DNA of 64,000 nt from Oscheius tipulae (lineage: Eukaryota > Nematoda > Chromadorea > Rhabditida > Rhabditidae), in assembly GCA_037178975.1 (NCBI GenBank), contig JASJZH010000005.1, positions 8,208,501 through 8,272,500 of the forward strand, written 5' to 3'. The position numbers and the translations under genes were made by a program. Below are positions 56,701 through 64,000 of this stretch, one piece after another. Position 1 is the stretch's first letter; every line of letters starts with the position of its first letter. The notes beneath the pieces were generated by a model. That model saw only the letters and a list, made by a program, of their open reading frames with translations. It ran no database searches and was not told where the DNA came from.

Positions 56701-59667
56701 TCTGTTTTGTTTTTGCATCAAAAAAGCTAGTTTTCATATTTTTACAATCTTTCTGTGAATTTGCAAAGTTTTGCGCGTCCCTGCATGACAAAAATGTGAA
56801 AAAGCCTACCTGGCAGCTGCCGCAGCAATACAAGAGACTCCACACAGGCCGACGAGAATCTTGGAATGAATGAAGATGGTTGAGAGGCGGTTGTTCTCCA
56901 CAGTGTACTGGCCGAGGGCGAAGATCACGTAGAAGATCATCAGCAGACTGGCGATGACGACCGTGTAGGCGTCGGCTACTCCCTCCCGTTGAATCTCGTC
57001 CATTATGGAGCGCTCGGCCATGAAGGAAAGCTGTACGCTCTCGTGTTTGTACTCCTTCATCAGCTGGATGAAGCTCTCCTCCCAGGCCAACATCTTCTTC
57101 ATACTGGCTCGACTACTCAGCAGGATGGAAATTGTGACTGCAGACGACTTCATGAACTGAAAAGGTACTGTCACTGTCATTGTCTCTTTGTTTAAACTCA
57201 CATCAGTCTCAGCTCCAGCCTCTCCACCAAAGACGAGATATGGGAACGTCGGTCCCCCGAATGAGCCGAGACAGGAGATGTTGAAGGAGGAGTGTGTGGT
57301 GTAGGGGTTGCCAATGCAGTCGTGTAGATGGTCTAGATAGGTCTTTATAGCCGGTCCAGACTCCTTTTTCGGGGCTGCACTCTCATCATAGTAGTCGAAG
57401 ACCTCCTCATCGCCCGTCTTGGCCTCCGGCTCCGGCTCAAATGTCTTATTGAGCCATTCGACTTGGTGAGAAAAGTAATTGGTTGGCGAATTGATGAGAC
57501 AGTCGTAGCCGGGTCCCATTGGCCGATGACAGATTTCGGCCAGAGTGACTCGTCTGTTGTCGCTGGTGTATGCCACAAGCTCCTTCACGCGTCTGATCAC
57601 ACCGAAGACTTCCGTAAGGAAATCCTTCTCGAAGACAGGCCCAATCTTGCTCCCATACTCCGCGGGTCGGGTCGGGTACATGATGATCTGCTGGACGCGA
57701 TAGAAGGGGCCGAACTGGGTGTCGAAGTACTTCTTCTCCTGGATCGTCCGACTGTTCGGTGGAGCCCACATCTCGACTGGATTGATCGTCATAGTCAGGA
57801 AGGCCAGTCCGGAGCAGCAAACCACAGCTAGGAAGACACCGAAGAGGGCTGTGAGGTAGCCTTGCTTGGTGACAAACTCTCCGAAAAGACCCGAATTGAC
57901 CTCGACCTGCTTCGGAATCCAGTTGGCCATGCTACCTAGGGCTCCCCAATCCGATTCGGAGGCGGCTCGTCTGATCCTCTCCAGACTTCCCTTGTCCTTA
58001 CGGCGACAGCAGTACGATGTCAGCACGCAGACGAGAATTGTGACAAAGACGAGAACGGCCAAGATCAGAAAGTAGACAGTACAGCCAATTCCCAGAAGGC
58101 GACAAGATTCCTAGAAAAAAAGGTAGTGTTCTCTGTAGCCAATTGTCTCGTTTGCAACCAAATAGTCCCCATCTACTCAATAATTTAGATGGTGGGTGTA
58201 GCAATTAGGACCTCGAGAGATATTCACCTGTGTTCCAGTATCTTCTGGAAAGAAGTCGTGAACCAGAGGGACGAGAGGACAATCAGTTCGACTGCACTTG
58301 CTCATACCGGCTCTCGGGGCTTGGTCACAGCGAGTCGTGTTCACATGCATGTAAGAGGCTAGGGACGAGCTCTGAAATGTGATATTAAAAAAAGACAGAG
58401 AGACAGAGGGAAAGAGAGATAAAGAGACAAAGAAACAGCGAATAAATAGATAGATAGTACTTACGTTGTGGTAGATGTAGTCAATATCAGTAGGAATTCC
58501 CATCGCAGGATTCCGCGTCCCCATGAATCCGAGCCATTGTTCGACTTTGCAAGTTTCGTTCGGTTTCAGCTTGCCGCACATCAACTTTAAAGCCTGTCCT
58601 CCCGTGCCCAGCTGGACATCCTTACAGCTATTGAACATCGAGTCGGCAAAATCTCTGCTGATGTCATATTGGACCTTGGTCACGTAGCTGAGATTCGTCT
58701 GGGCGGAGGTTTCGACAGTCACGACCTAGGAAAAAGAGTCATAACCATGTGGCGCCATATAGGGCCTGTGATTCACGCATAGTATTGTCCCCGATAAGAT
58801 AATGTCTCCTCCAAAAATCGCCTTTTAATGCCACATAGATAAGCGCAGGAATAGGGGCAATAAAACTATACCTGGACAAAGTCGGCCTGGTTCGGGGAGC
58901 ACGTGTATTCGCACCAGTTCTTCCAGAAATTGTCCAGACAGGCCGGGCACCGTTGTAGAAGCGAGTTAGGGACGGTCATTCCATTGAAGAGGGACTTGAG
59001 TTGGCTTCCAGTACAGCATAGTTTGTCGTTTCCTCCTGTAAATGTCAGGTACTGTCAAAGATCTAAAGACAATCCTGCGGTCTGTCAAAATGCGACATTT
59101 TCGATAATATTTTCGATCTTTCTGATGTTCTACCATTTTGTAACCCTTGATCTATCCTACAACTATGCAGAACATGGCAAAGCTCAAAATTGCTGTCTTC
59201 TACGCGGAAATACCGAAGTTCTAATAGAAACCCTGCCACTACGCAATTGCGTACTCGGCATTTTCAACGTTTTCTAGCTTTCTAGCAAAGTTGTAGCCCT
59301 TCCGTGTACACTATTGCGTATAGATGGGGCCACAATAGTGTTTTTGGCCTAACATTCGTGATCCTTACCTAAACCGAAACCCCCAAAAATACAACAAAAT
59401 GACTAACCTGCGAAAAGATGTGGACATTTCTGTGCCAGCTGCTTCCTTAGATCTTCATGTTCCGGACTCAACGGCTGCGGTATCCTTGTCCTATTATTGG
59501 CGGGACAGTAGTTGGAATAGGTCTTCGTCTCGTAGCAGACATCGTATGTGACACAGTCCGATATGACCGAAGCTGAATTTGACATGATTCCTGATAAAAA
59601 CGGTGTTTGACTAACTGATATGTACAAGTATAATAACAATAGAGTAAAGCGAAGAGGACCTCGTCAT
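53704..59667 (-). CDS. Niemann-Pick C1-type sterol transporter (NCR-like)
   Basis: Moves sterol out of lysosomes by family; in C. elegans NCR proteins affect dafachronic-acid signalling. Twelve minus-strand exons keep phase: 59667-59616, 59572-59408, 59035-58872, 58725-58465, 58371-58228, 58110-57202, 57156-56810, 56486-55988, 55907-55375, 55272-54947, 54699-54466, 54056-53704, giving 1328 aa, the family size. A signal peptide (SSLYSIVIILVHITSVISDC) is followed by the Cys-rich N-terminal domain (NDKLCCTGSQLKSLFNGM, CPACLDNFWKNWCEYTCSPN). TM1 is YFLILAVLVFVTILVCVLT. Later parts include HFKNMDKYMNVGPPVYFVIQ, VFPYSVFYVFYDQFLTI, TSTEFTIPMVMAF and LGGAFCGLVFLPTVLSFWGP. The sterol-sensing region (exons 7-8) is divergent: GSNRMFLTIRAIQ replaces the usual GVDNIF. 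The tail is Pro-rich, with no LLNF-type lysosomal signal. Confidence 0.93.
54092..54260. repeat. Dispersed repeat in NPC1 introns
   Basis: This segment in the last NPC1 intron shares GTTGTAGCCCTTGAT, TTTGCAAAACATCGAAAA and TTGCGTACACAATTGCGTA words with 59130-59330 in the second NPC1 intron. The order of the words is similar. It has no coding capacity; likely an old non-autonomous element. Confidence 0.5.
54735..54860 (+). repeat. tRNA-like (SINE-like) repeat copy in NPC1 intron
   Basis: It reads ATAGCAAAGTCGGTAAGAAA, then CTCTCGGGCTCGATCCCCAA and tail TGTGTGTCAAAACG. A- and B-box-like parts are at tRNA spacing. Confidence 0.55.
55290..55350 (+). repeat. GACAGAGA-type microsatellite in NPC1 intron
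   Basis: GAGACAGAGAGACAGAGAAA and related units make up most of the intron between NPC1 exons 9 and 10. A similar run fills the intron at 58385-58440. Confidence 0.85.
56583..56752 (+). repeat. Perfect 57-bp palindrome inside a tRNA-like repeat
   Basis: The arms 56617-56673 and 56696-56752 are exact reverse complements of 57 bp, with a 22-nt spacer. The spacer reads TCGGATTCGACTCCGGGGGA, a tRNA B-box-like sequence. Just upstream, 56583-56612 reads TGGAGCAGTCGGTAAGAGGG, the A-box-like head of the SINE-like family. It lies in the NPC1 intron between exons 7 and 8; transcribed, it would form a long perfect hairpin. Confidence 0.9.
59075..59330. repeat. Dispersed repeat in NPC1 intron 2
   Basis: It shares TTTGTAACCCTTGATC, TATGCAGAACATGGCAAA, ACGCAATTGCGTACTCGG and GTTGTAGCCCTT words with 54092-54260. 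It also contains an internal ATTGCGTA repetition. Non-coding. Confidence 0.5.
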
Positions 59668-59699
59668 TGCAATGATTGTAGATTTCCGTTCTTAGAACC

Positions 59700-62600
59700 C
59701 GAAAGTGAACCACATCTGAAAAAGGAAGGTGGAAGGAAATTGTGACCGTTTTGGGGGGAGATGAGACCGGATGTGACAGAAAAAGAGACTAACCAAAGAG
59801 TTTGAATAGGGCAGAAAATTCTAGAGAGAACTAGTTAGAAGAAGCCCTTCCCTTTTGTTGCGACCGCCCCCTTTTCCGCGTGGAGCTGATAATGGTTGAG
59901 GGAAGAAGGCGGGTCTCTCTCCAACTTCATATGTTTGATCGTTGAATCAGGGCCACAGGATGGCAAACAATGAGGCGAGAAAACGAGACGGAAAGACCGG
60001 GTTCACGTAGAAAGAGAGAGAGAGAGAGAGAGAGGGACGTGCTCTATCATGTGGTCGTATTTACTTGCTCTGGCTGGGCCCAAGTAGCCATATTTGACCT
60101 ACCCCCTGGACCCTGTGAAAGTGTAACTACTGTCTCTGTCTCTCTATTAATAGCCTACTGTTCCTACCTCTCTTTGTCTCTCCCAGTTTCTATGACACTG
60201 AATTAGCAGTCTACTGTCTCTTTATCCCCCTGTCTCCCTGTCTATCTGTCCCTTTATCTCTCTGTCTCTATCTTCGTCGCTTCTATCCGAGCAATTGCCT
60301 ATTTTCCCTCGCTTCTACCAGAGCTTGTGCGGTAGCTTGTTTTCCCCGTTATCTAAGGACAAGTAGCTGAAACTTACCAGAGGACAACAAGATAACGCAG
60401 GAAAGGAGAGGATAGCCACGAGGTTGACAGCGAGTCAGTGATTGCCAGTGGTTAGAGTCAAAGTTTCTTTTTGTGTAATTACAGACTTTGAGCTTGGAAA
60501 GTCTGCAAAAAGTTCAAACAACTTTTTTGAAAGGAACCAAGATATGTTTGCCAGGAAAATTGTTATTGTTTGAGCAATAAGAGTGTTGCAGCAATAAAAT
60601 GAGCCTGAAGATAGTTCAGAAAATAGAGAGCATTATAATCTTCGGTCTTGGGATCCGTGTGCTTTAGTTTAGCATGCAATCATTGAATACTCAGTCAACG
60701 TTAGGTACCGCTATGCCCAATTTGAACGTGGAGGCAAAATTTGATGTTCACTGATTTTCAGTTCACTCACCCATATTGAGCCAATGATTCGACAGTTCAC
60801 ACATCGATCTTGAGTTTTTTAGTCCCCCTACGGTAAAGACATGAGAATGAGATCTGGATCGCAGAAATTGGTGGAAAATCGTAACTTTCGGACTGCTTCA
60901 GCAATAGACAAAAAGTAATGTCACAATCCGGGGTCGAACCCGAGAGCCTTTGGGTCGTAATCTGAGCTCTTACCGACTGCGCCATGTAGTAAAACAATTT
61001 TTCCCCTGCTACTGAAATTTTGACAAGAAACAAAAATATAAAGATGAGAAACAAAATTTCAATTCGAGAAAATACTTCCGATCAAAGAGGCCGCTCACGA
61101 GGAAATGCTCTTTTGCCCCTGACTCACGCGTTTTCGGTAACTGACTCAGCTTTTTGAGTAACGCTCGGAGAAATGAGTCAAAAGTGATAAAAATGCGGAA
61201 AAAAGACGAGGAAAGGGGAAAGAACCCGTGTCCATGAGTACGTAAACAGCTTCGTAATCCGAGAGATCAAACTAGAAATTCCACTCTATTTCTGACCTTC
61301 ATGAAAGTCTATGTTTTCATAAGATTTAATCTCAAAAACAGGAGAAGCCATAAGAACGGTCTCGGCCAGGAAAAAAGACGGTCAAAACATGGGGAAAAGG
61401 GAACGAGAGCGAGAGAGAGAGGGAAGCGTTGGCCGTGAAAGGGGGGCCCCTGGAAGGCTGGCGCAGACGGCGAGGAAAACATGCGCGAATCGGAGAGACC
61501 GCAGAGAAATTGAGGACTGAAGGGTTGGGGAAGCGATCCGCTTCAAGTCTCCACTCCTGACCCGTAATCATGTTATGACCCCCTATTTTTTGGAAAAAAA
61601 TCACTGGGTATGTGTACTGTGGAAACAGTGGTTCGAAGAAGACATAAAGAAATGACCAAAAAACCACAAGAGGCGTGAAAGGTGGCCTAAAAATGACCCT
61701 TTGACGCCGTCTGAAGGTCAGATTGGGTGTCAATTACAGCCCGCCGACCGAGTGAGTGCCCACTACAATTTCTCCAGTTATTTATGAGGACAGATGTTGT
61801 TTTTTGGAGAGAGACGAGGGGATATGGAAGCCAAGTAATTGGATGGGAACTCTTCGGAATGGGTCTCTCTTTAGTCCAAGCTAGCAACCGGTGACCCGAA
61901 GAGCGTAATCCGACAGACATACAGCTAGAAGGACATGTGTTTGTACAAGTTTTGGACGCACAGCGAGTTGGTGACAAGGTGTTCTCTGAGTTGGAGGTTT
62001 GGCATGAAATAGCCTGACGGGTACTGATTGTCAGAATACATTGACAAGACAAGTGGACAGCGGCAAATTAGAAAATTTTGACAGGTTGACAGAGGCAATC
62101 AAAGAAATTTTCCAGCTGACTGGGACAGGGTGACAGAGACCGGTTGACAGTTGCGATACGATGATATTGACAAGGTAACAGTTGGAAAGTGAAATACTCT
62201 CAATGTGAGATTCTTTACAGGTCTTAAAATTGACAGAAAGAGTTAGAGACAATTGACAAGCTGACAGAGAGACAGTTACGAAGTGATATACTGCTTGAAC
62301 TTCCAACGCACACAGCCCTGTGAATAAGGAACATAGAGTGCCCATTCAGAAGCTCGGATGTCCCCGATATGACATACTGCGCGTCCCCAAGGACTTGCAA
62401 AGAGGAGGAAGTTGTAATCTGTGGGCCCTAGAGACCGAACAACTGAGCATGACGCGGCAGGAGTCAGACTCTTTTTGTTCCGATCTGTTTGCAGGCGACC
62501 CATGACGTCTGCGCAATAATACGGGCCCGGAGTATGAGAAAAATGTGTGTGTATGTGAGGGAGGAGAGGAGAACACAGTGGCATCCCCCGGAGATTGACT

Positions 62601-63260
62601 TCCGGAAGAACGGGGCCCGAGACAAGGAATGTTTCCATCTCTCTCCTCTTTAAAAGAGGTTTTTAGGAGATCATCTTGCAGGGAGCCGCGTCATCTCCTT
62701 TTAGCCCTCCGGAATGACGAAACTAATAGCTATGAATAGACTAATGACCACTCGTTGAGTATCTTTTGACGCTGGAAGGGTAGGGGGTACCTTCTGATAC
62801 AAATTCTTTAATATCAGCAAATCTTTTGCACCTTCACAAGGACCTGCTAAGAGCAGATGACCAAAGTTGAATTTGGTTAGCGGTGTACTGCTCCGGTAGT
62901 TCAAGAGCAAGAATCCGTAGGAAAATGATAGAGACAGGATGGACAGGTTGATAGGCTGATAATTCGGGTTGACAGGATAAGAAGTGGACAGAGAGACCGG
63001 GAGATAGTAAGACAGAGACAAAGTGACAAAGAGACAGAGAGACAGAGATGCAAAGAGAGACATGAAGAACAAAAATTTTGTGACTTCTGTGGTAGTTGTG
63101 TCAAAAAAACAAGTCAGATGACTCATCGGCACACAAACTACTTCATGGAAACCTGAGGGCCGAAAGACCGAAAGATACAACACCACAGCTCTCTCTCCCT
63201 CGCCCTCATTTCCAAAACAAAACGCCTGGCAACCCTCAACATAACAAGAGACCCGATTTG
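59700..63260. other. Gene-poor stretch with microsatellites
   Basis: No exon set was found. A GAGAGAGA run lies at 60010-60032, a CTCTGTCTCT-type tract at 60130-60290, and TTGACAG/GTTGACAGA-rich imperfect repeats at 62080-62280 and 62930-63065. A tRNA-like repeat lies at 60915-60990. It separates NPC1 from the gene at 63273, so the NPC1 promoter should lie just above 59667. Confidence 0.45.
60915..60990 (-). repeat. tRNA-like (SINE-like) repeat copy
   Basis: The minus strand reads ATGGCGCAGTCGGTAAGAGC, an anticodon-arm-like TCAGATTACGACC, then TCGGGTTCGACCCCGGA and tail TTGTGACATT. It is the best-preserved copy of the family, but the 5' TACTACA cannot pair with the 3' TTGTGAC, so it is not a working tRNA gene. 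Confidence 0.65.
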
Positions 63261-63272
63261 TAAGCATGTTTA

Positions 63273-64000
63273 TTACAGGACTCTCTGAGATCCGATGGCT
63301 TCTCGTAGTCGCTGCTCCAAAATATCATAGTCTTCTTTCTCTTCCGCGGTCAGACGGGGTGAGAGACGTAGCACATCCTCGTGGTCGAAGATTCCCGTGT
63401 GGAAGGGCAGCTCCTGAGAGTCTTGTTCTTTGGAATCGACCGGGAGGGGTCTAAGCTGGAGGCCCCGGAGAAAGAGATCAGGTTCTCGGATGATTTGATC
63501 GGCTTTAGAGAGGGCTTCCTCAAAAGGGGGGTCGATGGGTCGCAGCTCGGACTCTTTTAGCATTTTCATAAGCTCCTGCTTTGACATTTCGGTCGTAGTC
63601 TCTTCGTTGGTTCCGAGGACTGTTTCTGCGGTGGTGCTGTTCGGTTCCGATGTCGCATCTTGAACAGACGGTTCACGGGATGTACCATCCGGTGTGATGG
63701 CTTCCAGAGTCGGTTCAGGTGAAGAAAAAGAGGGCGCCTCTTCGGTATCAGGAAACAGATCCGGAGCGGGAAAGGGAGAAGAGGTAATCAGTTCCTCTGA
63801 CCAGGTATCTAGAATCTCCCTCCCGTCCACGGTCACGGTCGGTCTCTTCTTCCATTCAGGAAAGGGGACCTCCTCCTTTTTGGAAAGAGACAGCAGCTTC
63901 AACAATTCCAGAGACTCTTTTTTAGCCGGTGAAATGGGCTTATCGGCGTTCTTCCCTGTCAACGGATCCTCCTGTTTTTCCTTGTCTTGCATCTTTAGAT
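63273..64000 (-). CDS. Acidic protein of unknown function, 3' part (239 codons seen)
   Basis: One long minus-strand frame ends at TAA 63273-63275, directly overlapped by AATAAA (63267-63272 area), so this is the true 3' end. It reads MQDKEKQEDPLTGKNADKPI at its left end, WKKRPTVTVDGREILDTW, a Ser/Thr/Glu/Pro-rich centre, SKQELMKMLKESELRPIDPP and RLTAEEKEDYDILEQRLREA. It is hydrophilic without membrane segments. The ATG at 63992 is preceded by CTAAAG, a possible acceptor, so upstream exons probably lie beyond the window. Family not recognised. Confidence 0.65.
   Translation of the reverse strand, partial: LKMQDKEKQEDPLTGKNADKPISPAKKESLELLKLLSLSKKEEVPFPEWKKRPTVTVDGREILDTWSEELITSSPFPAPDLFPDTEEAPSFSSPEPTLEAITPDGTSREPSVQDATSEPNSTTAETVLGTNEETTTEMSKQELMKMLKESELRPIDPPFEEALSKADQIIREPDLFLRGLQLRPLPVDSKEQDSQELPFHTGIFDHEDVLRLSPRLTAEEKEDYDILEQRLREAIGSQRVL

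Noticed and set aside
60915-60990. Possible functional tRNA gene
   Set aside because: A- and B-box-like parts are present, but the 5' and 3' ends cannot form an acceptor stem and the T-stem has a mismatch; treated as a SINE-like copy.
62701-63267. 188-codon minus-strand ORF
   Set aside because: Largely SLSLCLFVTLSLS read from microsatellite DNA, without a gene model.

Overview
The window is nuclear DNA from a nematode, most likely a chromadorean (rhabditid-type) species. The evidence is a complete SRH/SRI-type seven-transmembrane chemoreceptor, very short introns (commonly 37-48 nt, GT...TTTCAG), ATG codons that sit a few bases behind strong TTTCAG-type acceptors (as expected for spliced-leader trans-splicing), and tightly packed co-oriented genes. 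Most coding sequence is split over small exons. The exon models below were assembled by hand from splice signals and reading phase; nothing was aligned by software.

Layout. 1.4-3.0 kb: srh/sri chemoreceptor (+). 4.5-6.2 kb: two small + strand genes in operon-like spacing. 6.9-9.3 kb: SH2 plus CDC25-like adaptor of the NSP/BCAR3 type (-). 9.3-14.6 kb: gene-poor, with tRNA-like repeats. 14.6-24.7 kb: a co-oriented minus-strand run of conserved genes: eIF2-alpha kinase of HRI type, Erv1/ALR sulfhydryl oxidase, uridine-cytidine kinase, ribosomal protein L30. 25.4-27.2 kb: beta-1,3-galactosyltransferase (+). 27.7-37.2 kb: a tandemly duplicated family of modular coiled-coil genes with no recognised relatives; one copy (609 aa) is complete. 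37-52 kb: a mosaic of transposons (Tc1-like, Tc3-like with long IR/DR ends, a 397-bp MITE with an 8-bp target duplication, an integrase relic, reverse-transcriptase scraps), a 331-bp repeat, and broken gene fragments (including a U2SURP piece). A threonyl-tRNA synthetase-like gene sits inside this zone. It has all exons open and the editing site intact, but the whole aminoacylation core is absent. 52.3-52.6 kb: small secreted, possibly neuropeptide, precursor (-). 53.7-59.7 kb: complete NPC1/NCR sterol transporter in 12 exons (-). 63.3 kb to the end: the 3' part of an acidic unknown gene (-).

How it works together. The conserved genes are housekeeping or signalling genes: translation (L30, eIF2-alpha kinase), mitochondrial oxidative folding (ALR), pyrimidine salvage (UCK), sterol traffic (NPC1), glycosylation (GT31). 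They need not act in one pathway. The unusual material is the 27-52 kb accessory zone, where gene pieces have been duplicated, inverted, fused and interrupted by mobile elements. The two most interesting items there are the editing-only ThrRS-like gene and the modular coiled-coil family. A dispersed tRNA-like (SINE-like) repeat and a GACAGAGA-type microsatellite run through introns and intergenic DNA across the whole window.
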